Positions 16,622 through 25,671 of a stretch of DNA of 64,000 bases are shown one piece after another; the first letter of the stretch is position 1, and each line of letters opens with the position of its first letter. The notes beneath the pieces were generated by a model that worked only from the letters and a program-made list of their open reading frames with translations, had not been told where the DNA came from and searched no databases. A program made the position numbers and the translations under genes. Source of the stretch: CAZHGD01 sp964531735 (GTDB lineage: Bacteria; Armatimonadota; UBA10988). The DNA lies in the NCBI GenBank assembly GCA_964531735.1, contig CAZHGD010000005.1, positions 1 through 64,000 on the forward strand, in the 5' to 3' direction.

Positions 16622-19600
16622 ATGCCGTGGTTGAGTCTGCTGGTCGTGCTGGCCGGGGATCCGGCGTGGGCGCAGGTGGCGCCGGCGCAACTGCCGCCGG
16701 TCTCGGTGCGGTGGGTCGATCCGGCACAGCAAGCCACCGTCATGGTGCAGGGCGCGCGCTACCAGTGTACCGTCGAGACCATGCCGCTGCGCCTGTCGTC
16801 GTTGCGTGTGGACGGGCGCGAACTGCTCGGGCCGCAGGGCCTGACCCCGGCGGTGCTCGATGCCCAGGGCCGGCGGCTGCAGCCGGCTCCGGCCGATCTG
16901 AAGCCGGCCTGGGACGTCTGGCGCGGCCAGCGCTGGCGGCCGGCCACCTCGGCGCGCGCGCGGATGAACGTCTGGAGCGCCGGGCCGTACTACTGGGACT
17001 GCCACCTGCTGGACATCCCGCTGCTGGCCGCCGACGAGGCGGCCCGCTACCGCACGCCGGCCGGGCCGCCGTTGCAGACCTGGGATTTTAGCCGCGAACA
17101 CCCCGGTTGCGTGGCCCAGAACCACACGCAACTCAGCCGCGCCGCCGACGGCGCCCTGCGCATCACGCTGACCGGCGACGATCCCTACGTGGGTTTGCCG
17201 CCCTGTGATCTGCCGGCGCCGGTCCACCTCACGCTCCGTGTGCGCAGCAACGTCGGCGGCGACGGCGCCATCTACTACGGCGTCGACCGCCGCGGCATCA
17301 CCGGCCAGCAGGTGGTCACCTTCCCGGTCAGTGGCGACGGCGCCTGGCATGAGTACGAGGTCACCGTCGGCAACGCCGGCCAGCGGCTGACTGCGCTGCG
17401 GTTCGATCCGCCGGGCGAGAGCGGCGTCGTCGATGTCGCCTGGATCAAGCTGAGTCGGCCACTGGACACCGGCGTCCGGCCGCGTCCGGCGCGCGGTGAG
17501 CTGGTGCTCCATGCGCAACCCGATCGATTGGCCATCGAGCTGCGCGTCGAGCCGGTGGCCGAGCGGCCGGCGCCGGCCAACGTGGTGTTCGACTTCGGCC
17601 GCGAGTTGGCCGGCGTGACCACCGTAGACAACCGGCCGTTGGCGATGCTCGACGGCGCGGCGCTGCTCGGCTCGCCAGGCGCCAAAGTGGCCGGCGGGCA
17701 GCTCACGGCGCCGGTCGGCGGGGCGCGGCCCGGTGCCTGGCTGGTGCTGCGTCCGAGCGAGGCGGCCGGCCCGGCGCAGACCATGGCCGACGATCTGCAC
17801 CCCTTGCCCGCCAGCGCGGTGAGCCTGGTCGACGGCCACTGGCTGGGCTATGACCCGGCCAGCGGCCTGTACCGCGCCGAACTGGAGCACGAGGCCGCGG
17901 CCTTCGGCTTCGATCCGGCGTTCCACAACCCGACCCGCCGCATGTCGCTGCGCCTCGACTGGCGCAACGACGCCCAGCCGCGACGCCTGCTGGTCAAGGT
18001 GCTGGCGGGCAACGGCAACCTGGAGGCCGCCACGTTGACCGATGCCCACGGCTTCATGCTGCCCACCCCGGCGTTTGTGGCCAAGAACTTCGCCGGCGAG
18101 ATGGAGGAGCCGGACGACACCGCCTATGGCGATGTCTACTTCCCGGTCAGCCTGGCGCCGGGCGAGACCAAGGGCTGCACCGTCCACCCCCTGACGGCCA
18201 ACTGGGGCCTCTGGCCGCTGAAGCAGGTCTCGTCGATCCGGTTCTTCCTGATCTACTGGCACTGCTCCACCGGGCCGTCGGAGACCACCTGTTGGTCCAT
18301 CGACCACATGGCCACCAAAGGCGCCGTGTTCCACATTCCCGACTTCCGGCCGATGTCGGGGCCGTTCTGGTCGGGCCAGCCGCAGCACGACTGCCAGCAC
18401 TGGCCCGGCTGGCTCCAGTACAACGGCGCCCGCGGCAAGCTGTGCTACGAGCGCACCACCTTCGACAGCATCGCCCCCAGTCTGGCGCGGTTCACCAACC
18501 ACTACCACACCAGTGACGACACCGCGACGGCGCGCGTCACCGCCTGGGAGGCGCCGCAGCGCGACGAGCTGCGGACGATGGTCCGGCTGCGCTACGATTG
18601 GACCCGGCCCTGCGTGATTGAGGGCGACGCGCGGCGCAACTTCCGCTGGCTCAACCTGAGCCACTTCCGCGGGCGCAATGCCCAACTGCTGTGGACCGGG
18701 CCCGATGGTCAGACGCAGCGCCGTGAGGTGCCACCGAAGACCGACTTCGTGCTGCTCGGCGAAGCGCTGTCCGCCGCCTCGCCGTTCATGAGCAGCGAGG
18801 GTCCGGGCGACAAGTACGGCGTGCTGACGCTGGTGCAGCGCTTCGCCGCGCGCCTGGGTGGCCGCAGCTACGACCGGCCGGCCGTGTCGGCCGCGTTCGA
18901 CGCGCAGGACGCCAGCACGTGGCTGACCGTGGCCACCGAGAGCCTGCGCCTGGAGCCGGGCGACTGGCTCGAAGCCGACGTCCTGCTCATGCCGCACGGT
19001 GAGCCGAGCCCGTCCGGCTTCAAGGCCGAACGCGAGCGGCGGCGCTTCGGCCTGCAGCCGGTCAAGCTGACCGTCAAGACGGGCACCAAGCTGGCCGACT
19101 ACCCGCCGCAGGTGCGGGCCGACGACGACGTGGCCGCGCTCCACCTGTCCGGCGGCCATGGCGACCTGCCGCTGCTGATCGACGGGCTGAGCGGCTGGAA
19201 GCTGCCGCTGCTCTGGACCAACGGCATCTGGCAGGACCACCAGGTGCACGGTGGCGACGGCTACCAGGTGCAGCCGGATGGCAACGGTGGCTACCGGGCC
19301 ACCTTCGTGCTGCCGCACCGCGACGGCCAGAGCTACGACCTGCTGGTCACGCGCGCCGAGTGCTCCGGTGACATCGCCCGGGCCCGTGACCGCAACGGCC
19401 GCTTGGAGCTGACCGCCGCCACACCGGGCCACTGGCGGCTGAAGGCCCCGGCGCCGTTCGGACCGGGCACCAACCGCGCGCGGCCCGGCCAACCGGTGCT
19501 GGAGTTCGCCGGCGACGGCGCCACCGTACGGCAACTGCCGCTGAGCATCCGCGCCGGCGTGCCGGTGTCGGTTACGGTCACGGAGTGGGCGCCGGCCCGG

Positions 19601-19768
19601 ATCGCCCTGCGCGCCACCGCACCGACCGAACTGACCATCGGCGGCCTGCGCGGTGGCGGGCGCTACCGGCTGTCGCTCGACGGCCGCGCCGAGACCCGCG
19701 ACGCACGCGGCGGCAGCCTGATGGTCAAGCTCGCCGCGGCGGCGAGCGTGGAAGTCACACCGGAGTAG
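16622..19768 (+). CDS. large secreted beta-sandwich protein of unknown function
   Basis: A 1048-residue protein with a short signal peptide (MPWLSLLVVLAGDPAWA) and a strong RBS, GGAGGA. An early region carries substituted sugar-binding-like strands. At about 150-285 lies a carbohydrate-binding-type jelly roll (YYGVDRRGITGQQVVTFPV, GDGAWHEYEVTVGNAG, LRFDPPGESGVVDVAWIKL). A tryptophan- and histidine-rich central region follows (FRPMSGPFWSGQPQHDCQHW, TRFTNHYHTSDDTATARV-like segment), then C-terminal beta domains. I recognise no catalytic motif. It is probably an extracellular polysaccharide-binding or -cleaving protein. It is divergent from GH32 with a 103-base shared control region, and stands 120 bases upstream of the IclR gene but outside its promoter. 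Confidence 0.7.
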   Translation: MPWLSLLVVLAGDPAWAQVAPAQLPPVSVRWVDPAQQATVMVQGARYQCTVETMPLRLSSLRVDGRELLGPQGLTPAVLDAQGRRLQPAPADLKPAWDVWRGQRWRPATSARARMNVWSAGPYYWDCHLLDIPLLAADEAARYRTPAGPPLQTWDFSREHPGCVAQNHTQLSRAADGALRITLTGDDPYVGLPPCDLPAPVHLTLRVRSNVGGDGAIYYGVDRRGITGQQVVTFPVSGDGAWHEYEVTVGNAGQRLTALRFDPPGESGVVDVAWIKLSRPLDTGVRPRPARGELVLHAQPDRLAIELRVEPVAERPAPANVVFDFGRELAGVTTVDNRPLAMLDGAALLGSPGAKVAGGQLTAPVGGARPGAWLVLRPSEAAGPAQTMADDLHPLPASAVSLVDGHWLGYDPASGLYRAELEHEAAAFGFDPAFHNPTRRMSLRLDWRNDAQPRRLLVKVLAGNGNLEAATLTDAHGFMLPTPAFVAKNFAGEMEEPDDTAYGDVYFPVSLAPGETKGCTVHPLTANWGLWPLKQVSSIRFFLIYWHCSTGPSETTCWSIDHMATKGAVFHIPDFRPMSGPFWSGQPQHDCQHWPGWLQYNGARGKLCYERTTFDSIAPSLARFTNHYHTSDDTATARVTAWEAPQRDELRTMVRLRYDWTRPCVIEGDARRNFRWLNLSHFRGRNAQLLWTGPDGQTQRREVPPKTDFVLLGEALSAASPFMSSEGPGDKYGVLTLVQRFAARLGGRSYDRPAVSAAFDAQDASTWLTVATESLRLEPGDWLEADVLLMPHGEPSPSGFKAERERRRFGLQPVKLTVKTGTKLADYPPQVRADDDVAALHLSGGHGDLPLLIDGLSGWKLPLLWTNGIWQDHQVHGGDGYQVQPDGNGGYRATFVLPHRDGQSYDLLVTRAECSGDIARARDRNGRLELTAATPGHWRLKAPAPFGPGTNRARPGQPVLEFAGDGATVRQLPLSIRAGVPVSVTVTEWAPARIALRATAPTELTIGGLRGGGRYRLSLDGRAETRDARGGSLMVKLAAAASVEVTPE

Positions 19769-19838
19769 CGCGCGGGCGCAGGGTCGCGCAGGCGCATCCC
19801 TGCGGTTCCGCCCGGCTTGGCGCCGGCGCGATTCCCAT

Positions 19839-19868
19839 ATTGCATGGCAAGATGCAATCGTGTATGCT
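19839..19868 (+). promoter_or_regulatory. promoter with overlapping perfect operator for the IclR operon
   Basis: TTGCAT (19840-19845), 17 bases, TATGCT (19863-19868) form a promoter. A perfect inverted repeat ATTGCAT-GGCAAG-ATGCAAT (19839-19858) covers the -35 box and half the spacer, the position expected for an autorepressor. Predicted start site near 19875. Confidence 0.65.
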
Positions 19869-19888
19869 GATAAATGGAGGCAGTCAAG

Positions 19889-20740
19889 GTGGCCAGCTCG
19901 GGCAATCTGGTGCAGTCGGTGGAGCGGTCGCTGGACGTGCTGGAGGCCGTGGCCTCGGCGGGCGAAGTGGGCGTGACCGAGTTGGGGCGCACGCTGGGCT
20001 TGCACGTGGCGACGGTCCACAACCTGCTGCGCACGCTGGCGGCGCGGCACTATCTGCTGAACACGGGCGGACGCTATCGGCTGGGTCCGGCGGCGACGTT
20101 GTTGGCGGCCCGGTGGGACCCGCTGCAGGTGCTGCCCGACCGCGTGCAGCCGAAGCTGGTGCAGATCAGCGAGGCGTGTGGCGAGGCCGGCTCGGCGACC
20201 GTGCTGGTGGGCCACGACGCGCGGCTGATCGGGTTCCAGCCCGGCACCGAGGCGATCACCATCCACTTCCCGCAGTGGGTCTGGCCGCAGGCACTGAAGC
20301 TGGCCACCGGGCGCTTGCTGGTGGCCCTGGGCGACGAGCAGCGCTGGGACGAGTTCATCGCCCGCAGCCCGCAGGTGCGGCCGGAGTGGTCGCCTGAGGA
20401 CTGGCACGCCGAGCTGAGCCGCTTACGCGAGCTGGGCTACTGCGCGCTGCGGACCAACCGCGACGGCGGGCAGACGCTGGTCTCGTTCCCGCTGATCACG
20501 CGGGGCGGCCAGGCGGTGGCCACCATCGGCGCGGCCTGTCCGTCGTTCCGCGCCACGCCCGAGCGTGGCGAAGCGATGACCCGTGCGGTCTACCGCGCGG
20601 CGGCGGAGCTGTCCGCCGAACTGGGCGGCAGCCTGCCGGCGCCGCCGCCGGTCATCGACTGGGCCGCGCTGCCCGTGGACCAACAAGCTGACGAAGCGTC
20701 GGTGCCCCCGTTCGGCGGGGCGCCAGGAGACAAGTCGTGA
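19889..20740 (+). CDS. IclR family transcriptional regulator
   Basis: A 283-residue regulator. The N-terminal winged helix-turn-helix is clear (SVERSLDVLEAVASAGEVGVTELGR... VATVHNLLRTLAARHYL), followed by the GRYRLGPA wing and the effector-binding domain (ATVLVGHDARLIGF, LKLATGRLLVALG, LGYCALRTNRDGGQTLVSFPL). IclR proteins usually repress sugar-acid or aromatic catabolic genes and respond to a pathway metabolite. I prefer the GTG at 19889: GGAGG sits 8 bases upstream, whereas the ATG at 19874 falls on the predicted transcription start and would be leaderless. The stop overlaps the dehydratase start by 4 bases (GTGA), so regulator and enzyme are coupled and the palindrome upstream likely controls the whole operon. 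Confidence 0.9.
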   Translation: MASSGNLVQSVERSLDVLEAVASAGEVGVTELGRTLGLHVATVHNLLRTLAARHYLLNTGGRYRLGPAATLLAARWDPLQVLPDRVQPKLVQISEACGEAGSATVLVGHDARLIGFQPGTEAITIHFPQWVWPQALKLATGRLLVALGDEQRWDEFIARSPQVRPEWSPEDWHAELSRLRELGYCALRTNRDGGQTLVSFPLITRGGQAVATIGAACPSFRATPERGEAMTRAVYRAAAELSAELGGSLPAPPPVIDWAALPVDQQADEASVPPFGGAPGDKS

Positions 20741-21912
20741 AGATCACCGCGGTCGAGACGCACCTCTGTCACTGCTACCGCGCCAACTGGGTGTTCGTGC
20801 GCGTGCTGACCGACAGCGGCCTGCACGGCATCGGCGAAGCCACGCTGGAGATGCGAGAGCCGACGGCGGCCGCCGCGGTGCAGGAGCTGGAGCGGCACCT
20901 GATCGGCCGCGACCCGCACGATATCGAGGCCATCTGGCACGAGTCCTACCGCGACAGCTACTGGCGCGGCGGGCCGGTGCTGATGACCGCGCTGTCCGGC
21001 GTCGAGATGGCCTTGTGGGACATCAAGGGCAAGGACCTCGGCGTGCCGGTCTGGCAACTGCTCGGCGGGCGCTGCCGCGACCGCGTGCCGTGCTACGCCA
21101 ACGGCTGGTTCTCGCCGGCCAAGACGCCCGATGAGTTCGCCGAGAAGGCGCGCCTCGCCGTGGCGCAGGGCTTCCAGGGCCTCAAGTGGGACCCGTTCGG
21201 CAAGTCCTACCGCACCATCAGCAAGCCCGAGTTCAAGCAGGCCATCGCCTGCGTGCAGGCCGTGGCCGAAGCGGTGGGGCCCGAGATCAACATCCTGGTG
21301 GAGGGACATGGCCGGTTCGACGTGCCGACCGCCATCCGCATCGCGCATGCCCTGGAGGACTTCGACATCACCTGGTTCGAGGAGCCGATCATGCCGGACC
21401 ATCCCGAGGGCATGGCCGAAGTGGTGCGGCGCTCGAACGTGCCGATTGCCGGCGGCGAACGGCTGTATAGCCGGTGGGACGCGCGAACCTACCTGGAGCA
21501 GAGCTGCGCCGACATCCTGCAGCCGGATGTCAGCCATGTGGGCGGTCTGGGCGAGCTGAAGAAGATCGCCGCCATGGCCGAGACCTACAGCCGCATGGTC
21601 TGCCCGCACAACCCCATCGGCCCGGTGGCCAACGCGGCGACGCTGCACCTGGCGGCGTGTGTGCCGAACTTCTGGCTCCTGGAGACCATGAACACGGACG
21701 TGCCCTGGCGGCGCGACGTGACCACCGAGCAGGTCCGCATGGCCAACGGCGAGATGCTGATTCCGACCGCGCCCGGCCTGGGCCTGGACCTCGACCTGGA
21801 GGCCATTGCCGAGCATCCGTACGAGCGGCGCAACCTGCGGCACTACGTCGGCACGCTGACCGAGATTCGGCCGCCCGACGCGGTGAACTGGTTCGAGCGG
21901 GTGGATGGCTGA
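20737..21912 (+). CDS. enolase-superfamily sugar-acid dehydratase (galactonate dehydratase-like)
   Basis: A 391-residue mandelate-racemase/muconate-lactonizing-type enzyme. It has the N-terminal capping domain, MALWDIKGKDLGVPVWQLLGG, and three metal ligands: the acidic residue of LVEGHGRFD (glutamate where DgoD has aspartate), the second E of WFEEP, and E of GGERLYSR. The histidine in EGHGR and the catalytic histidine in CPHNPIGP match the galactonate/gluconate dehydratase subgroup. The expected reaction is loss of water from an aldonic acid to a 2-keto-3-deoxy acid; the actual substrate is unknown. It starts with GTG overlapping the IclR stop, and its own stop overlaps the next gene's ATG (TGATG). 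Confidence 0.85.
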   Translation: MKITAVETHLCHCYRANWVFVRVLTDSGLHGIGEATLEMREPTAAAAVQELERHLIGRDPHDIEAIWHESYRDSYWRGGPVLMTALSGVEMALWDIKGKDLGVPVWQLLGGRCRDRVPCYANGWFSPAKTPDEFAEKARLAVAQGFQGLKWDPFGKSYRTISKPEFKQAIACVQAVAEAVGPEINILVEGHGRFDVPTAIRIAHALEDFDITWFEEPIMPDHPEGMAEVVRRSNVPIAGGERLYSRWDARTYLEQSCADILQPDVSHVGGLGELKKIAAMAETYSRMVCPHNPIGPVANAATLHLAACVPNFWLLETMNTDVPWRRDVTTEQVRMANGEMLIPTAPGLGLDLDLEAIAEHPYERRNLRHYVGTLTEIRPPDAVNWFERVDG

Positions 21913-22787
21913 TGAGCCTGTGCGCCGCGGTGCTGGTGGGGCTGGTCGCGCTGTGGCTGCTGGCCTCGGCCGTGGGCGCGGCGTTCGTCCTGCGCCCGTG
22001 GACCTGGCCGGTGCGTGAGCGAGCGATGCCGGCGGGTCAGGTGGGCCAGTCGGTGCAGTTCACCGCGGCGGACGGCACCGCACTCGACGGCTGGTACTTC
22101 GATGCGCCGGCGGCCCGCGGGGCGGTCGTGCTGGCCCATGGTGCGTTCGAGAACCGTCTGGGCGTGCTCGACTGCCTGCCGCCGCTGGCCGCGGCGGGCC
22201 TGGCGGTGCTGTCGTTCGACTTCCGGGCGCGCGGCCGCAGCGGTGGGCGCCGCTCGACCATCGGCTGGCGCGAGACCGACGATCTGCTGGCCGCGGTGGC
22301 GCGGGCGCGCGAGCTGTGCTCCGGCCGGCCAGTCGGCATCATGGGCTTCTCGCAGGGCGCCGCGGCGGCGCTGATGGCCGCCGCGCGCGACGGCGCCATC
22401 GCCGGGGTGGTCGCCGACAGCGCCTACGACCGGCTCGACCGCACGCTGGACCGGCACCTGCGCACCATCTTCCCGGTGGCGACGGCCCTCCTCGGAGCGC
22501 CGAGTCGGTGGCTGATCGTGCGCGGGCTGGGCGTCGATCCGGCCACGGTCTCGCCGCTGGCGGCGGCGGCCACGCTGAGCGGTCGTCCACTGCTGCTGAT
22601 CCACGGCACCGGCGACTTCATGTGCGAGCTGGCGGGCAGCCAGCGCCTGCAGGCGGCGGCGGGCCCGTCGTGCGAGCTGTGGACGGTGCCGCGAGCCCGG
22701 CACACGAAGGCCCGGCAGCGGTGCCCCGCGGACTACTGGCAGCGCGTCGGCGCGTTCTGGGAGCGGGTCCTCAGGCCCGCGGGTTGA
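21912..22787 (+). CDS. membrane-anchored alpha/beta hydrolase
   Basis: A 291-residue protein. One N-terminal hydrophobic helix (SLCAAVLVGLVALWLLASAVGAA, about 2-26) precedes an alpha/beta-hydrolase domain. Strand VVLAHGAFENR gives the oxyanion region, and GFSQGA carries the nucleophile Ser147. The acid and histidine lie in LLLIHGTGDFM and RARHTK near the C-terminus. The closest general type is the BAAT/YqkD-like serine hydrolases. In this operon it could open a sugar lactone or remove acyl groups; this is inference. The ATG shares a base with the dehydratase stop, so the open frame extending back to 21474 is a shadow. Confidence 0.8.
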   Translation: MSLCAAVLVGLVALWLLASAVGAAFVLRPWTWPVRERAMPAGQVGQSVQFTAADGTALDGWYFDAPAARGAVVLAHGAFENRLGVLDCLPPLAAAGLAVLSFDFRARGRSGGRRSTIGWRETDDLLAAVARARELCSGRPVGIMGFSQGAAAALMAAARDGAIAGVVADSAYDRLDRTLDRHLRTIFPVATALLGAPSRWLIVRGLGVDPATVSPLAAAATLSGRPLLLIHGTGDFMCELAGSQRLQAAAGPSCELWTVPRARHTKARQRCPADYWQRVGAFWERVLRPAG

Positions 22788-22803
22788 GAGGGAGATGCGA
22801 GTG

Positions 22804-23577
22804 ATGCGCTTCACCGGACAGCGGGTGCTGGTCACGGGCTCTTCGCGCAATACGGGGCTGGGCATCGCGCGGCGGTTCGCCGCCGAAGGGGCCAGCGTGG
22901 TCATCAACGGCACCGTGCCCGAGAACGTGGCGGCCGCGGCGGCAGCGGTTCGTGCCGCCGGCGGGCGGGCCGTGGAGGCCGTGGCCGATCTGGGCAGCCT
23001 GGCCGGCGTGGAGCAGCTCTTCGCCGTGGTGGACGCCGAGCTGGGCGGGATCGACATCCTGGTCAACAATGCCGTTCATCTGGGCCTCAGTCCGACGTTC
23101 GTGGACGTGCCCGATGAGCTGCTGGTGGCGGTCATCACGGTCAACGTGCTGGGCTACCACCGCTGTGGCCAGGCGGCGGCGCGGCGGATGATCGCGCAAG
23201 GCGGTGGCGGCGCCATCGTCAACGTCGGTTCGAACACGGCTGACCGGCCGGTACACGGACGCACGGCCTACTGCGCCTCGAAGGGCGCCATCGACGCCCT
23301 GACGCGCGCCATGGCGCTCGATCTGGCGCCGCACCGCATCCGGGTCAACACCGTGGCGCCGGGGTACATCTGGACCGACCGCTGGTCGACTCTGGACCCG
23401 GCTGTGGCAGCGCGGCGCCGGGCCAACACGCCGTTGGGCGAACCGGCCAGCGCCGACGACGTGGCCGCGGCGGTCATGTTCCTGGCCTCGGCCGAGGCGG
23501 GCAACGTCACCGGAGCGCGGTTGGTGGTGGACGGCGGTGTCACCTCGCAACTGGTGCCCGCGGACGTGGACGGCTAG
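22804..23577 (+). CDS. short-chain dehydrogenase/reductase
   Basis: A classical SDR of 257 residues. The cofactor loop TGSSRNTG is at 11-18. NVGSNTADR supplies the catalytic serine region, and YCASK supplies Tyr and Lys. The DLGSL acidic stretch and NNAVH complete the Rossmann signature. The C-terminal VVDGGVTSQLV is usual for the FabG/sugar-alcohol dehydrogenase group. Three in-frame starts exist (ATG 22795, GTG 22801, ATG 22804); GGAG at 22791-22794 fits the last two. It oxidises or reduces a sugar-derived alcohol or ketone in the IclR operon, between the hydrolase and the GH42-like gene. Confidence 0.9.
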   Translation: MRFTGQRVLVTGSSRNTGLGIARRFAAEGASVVINGTVPENVAAAAAAVRAAGGRAVEAVADLGSLAGVEQLFAVVDAELGGIDILVNNAVHLGLSPTFVDVPDELLVAVITVNVLGYHRCGQAAARRMIAQGGGGAIVNVGSNTADRPVHGRTAYCASKGAIDALTRAMALDLAPHRIRVNTVAPGYIWTDRWSTLDPAVAARRRANTPLGEPASADDVAAAVMFLASAEAGNVTGARLVVDGGVTSQLVPADVDG

Positions 23578-23595
23578 ACACCGGGAGAGCTTGCG

Positions 23596-25635
23596 ATGCG
23601 GACCTGGATCGACAACACGCTGGGCCATCCGCGGCTGATGATCGACGGGCAGCCGACGCCGGCCTTCACTTACCGCTCGTTTCGCCCGCAGCAGCGCTAC
23701 GTGACGGAGTTCAGCGAGCTGGGCCTGCCCATCGTCAACTGCCAGGTGTCCGGGCGCGTCTGCACTCTGGACGTGCCGTACAGCACCTATGGCGGCGCCT
23801 GGGTGGGGCCCGACGCCTACGACCCGGCGCCGATTGACGCGCAGATGGCCGATCTGGCCGACTGGTCGGGCAACCGGCCGGTGCTGATGATGCTCGACCT
23901 CAACCCACCCACCTGGTGGCTGGAGGCGCATCCGGGGCACCCCGATCCGTTTGTGGAACTGGCCGAGGCCGCCAGTTCGGCGGCCTGGCGGGCCGACGCC
24001 GACGCCTATCTGCGCTGGGCACTGGAGTACTGCGAAGGCCGTTACGGTGAGCGGACCATCGGCTACGCGGTCCTCGGCGGGCGCACCCATGAGTGGTTCT
24101 GCCACCAGGACGTCAACGACCATCCGCTGAAGGTGGCCGCGGCCGAAGCCGCCACCGGCCGGGCCTGGCCGTCGCGGGCGGAGCGCGAGACGGCGTTTGC
24201 CTGGGGGCAGTTCCGCGACCCGGTGGCGCAGGCCGACGCGGTGGCCGCCTGGTGCTTCCACAACGAGCAGATCGCCGATCTGCTGCTGGGCTTCGCCGCC
24301 ACCGCGCAGGGGGTCCTGCAGCACCGCAAGCTGGTCGGTGCGTTCTTCGGCTACCTGCTCCAGTTCGGCGGCCGGCAACTGCTGTTTGGTGGCCACCTCG
24401 GCGCCGACCGCGTGTTCGCCAGCGACGACCTCGACTTCTTCCTCTGTCCGGCCAACTACAGCCATCGGCGCTCCGACCAGGTGAGCAGCTTCATGATGCC
24501 CATCGACGCCTTGCGCCGCCGGGGCAAGCTGGCGCTGCTGGAGTTCGATCACATCACGCCGACGGCGGTGGCCAGCGTGGAGGGTCACCCGATCCCCGGC
24601 CACGACTCCCGGCTGGCCACGGTCGACGAGGCCGCCGGGCTGATGGGGCGCGACGCCTGCCTGGCGCTGGCCAAGGGCGAAGGGTTGTGGTGGTTCGACA
24701 TGTTCGGCGGCTGGTTCGACCACGACCGCTTCCGCGCCGTCGCCGGCGCCACCGAGCGGGCCGCCGAGGCGCTGCTCGACCAGCCGTACGAGTCGGTGGC
24801 CGAGATCGCCGTGGTGGTGGACGCCGCGTCGCTCTACTACGTCGACAGCCGCGGCGAGCTGGCCCACAGTCTGTTGCTCGAGCAACTCGACGGTCTCGGC
24901 CGTTGTGGCGCGCCCTACGACATCATCCTGACTGGTGACCTGCTCGACCCGGCGTTCTCGTCTGAGCGCTACCAGTTGGTGGTGTTCCCCGACGCGTTCC
25001 GCGTCACACCGGAAGCGCGCCGGGTGATCGAGCAGATGCAGCGTGGGCGCACGCTGGTCTGGGTCTACGCGCCGGGTCTGGTGGGCGAAGGCGGGCTCGA
25101 CGTCGACGCCATGACGGCGCTATGCGGGCTGCCGTTCACCCCGGTGGACGCGGTGCAGACCGTGACGCTGTCGGATGGTGCGGCGTACGGCTTCCGCCGG
25201 CCGCAGGCGCCCGGGTTCGAGGTGACCGAAGGTGCCGGACTGGAGACCCTCGGCCGCACACCGAGCGGCGGTGCCGGGCTGGTGTGGTCCGAGCGCGACG
25301 GCGGTCAGACGGTCTACTCAGCCGTGGGACCGCTGCCGGGCTGGCTGCTGCGCCAACTCGCCGCGCGCGCCGGCGTGCATCTCTACTGCACCGATGACGA
25401 CCCGCTGTACGTGAGCAATCAGGTGCTGGGCCTGCACGCCCCGCGGGCGACGGTGCGCCGCGTGTGGCTGCCGGGCCAGCGGGCGCTGCAGCCGTTGCTG
25501 GCCACGCGCGAGGGCGGTGCCGAGGCGGCGGGCACGCCGGTGGCGCAGCTCGATGTGGCCAGCGGGCGCTGGTTTGTCGATGTGCCGCTGGAAGCCTATG
25601 AGGCGCGGCTGCTGGCCTGGCAGCCGGCGGAGTAG
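23596..25635 (+). CDS. cytoplasmic GH42-like glycosidase with trimerisation domain
   Basis: A 679-residue protein without signal peptide. The N-terminal barrel-like half (about 1-390) contains LGLPIVNCQVSGRVC, RPVLMMLDLNPPTWWL, YGERTIGYAVLGGRTHEWF and KGEGLWWFDMFGGW. A central alpha/beta domain resembles the GATase-like beta-galactosidase trimerisation domain (YQLVVFPDAFRVTPEARRVI, RGRTLVWVYAPGLVG). A small C-terminal beta domain ends in YEARLLAWQP. I see no full GH42 catalytic pair by eye, so hydrolase activity is inferred from architecture. Start ATG 23596 follows GGGAGAG, 18 bases after the SDR stop. Confidence 0.75.
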   Translation: MRTWIDNTLGHPRLMIDGQPTPAFTYRSFRPQQRYVTEFSELGLPIVNCQVSGRVCTLDVPYSTYGGAWVGPDAYDPAPIDAQMADLADWSGNRPVLMMLDLNPPTWWLEAHPGHPDPFVELAEAASSAAWRADADAYLRWALEYCEGRYGERTIGYAVLGGRTHEWFCHQDVNDHPLKVAAAEAATGRAWPSRAERETAFAWGQFRDPVAQADAVAAWCFHNEQIADLLLGFAATAQGVLQHRKLVGAFFGYLLQFGGRQLLFGGHLGADRVFASDDLDFFLCPANYSHRRSDQVSSFMMPIDALRRRGKLALLEFDHITPTAVASVEGHPIPGHDSRLATVDEAAGLMGRDACLALAKGEGLWWFDMFGGWFDHDRFRAVAGATERAAEALLDQPYESVAEIAVVVDAASLYYVDSRGELAHSLLLEQLDGLGRCGAPYDIILTGDLLDPAFSSERYQLVVFPDAFRVTPEARRVIEQMQRGRTLVWVYAPGLVGEGGLDVDAMTALCGLPFTPVDAVQTVTLSDGAAYGFRRPQAPGFEVTEGAGLETLGRTPSGGAGLVWSERDGGQTVYSAVGPLPGWLLRQLAARAGVHLYCTDDDPLYVSNQVLGLHAPRATVRRVWLPGQRALQPLLATREGGAEAAGTPVAQLDVASGRWFVDVPLEAYEARLLAWQPAE

Positions 25636-25671
25636 TGGCGTGGCGCGCGGTGGCGCGCCGGGGAGAGAACC

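Noticed and set aside
16271..20407. A 1378-codon minus-strand open frame antisense to the secreted protein, IclR and GH32 genes
   Set aside because: It is the low-stop shadow expected opposite G/C-ending codons; composition is Arg/Gln/His/Gly rich, it has no RBS, no domain, and crosses three well-supported genes.
22771..24885. A 704-codon minus-strand frame opposite the SDR and GH42-like genes
   Set aside because: Shadow frame; no conserved motifs and no initiation signal.
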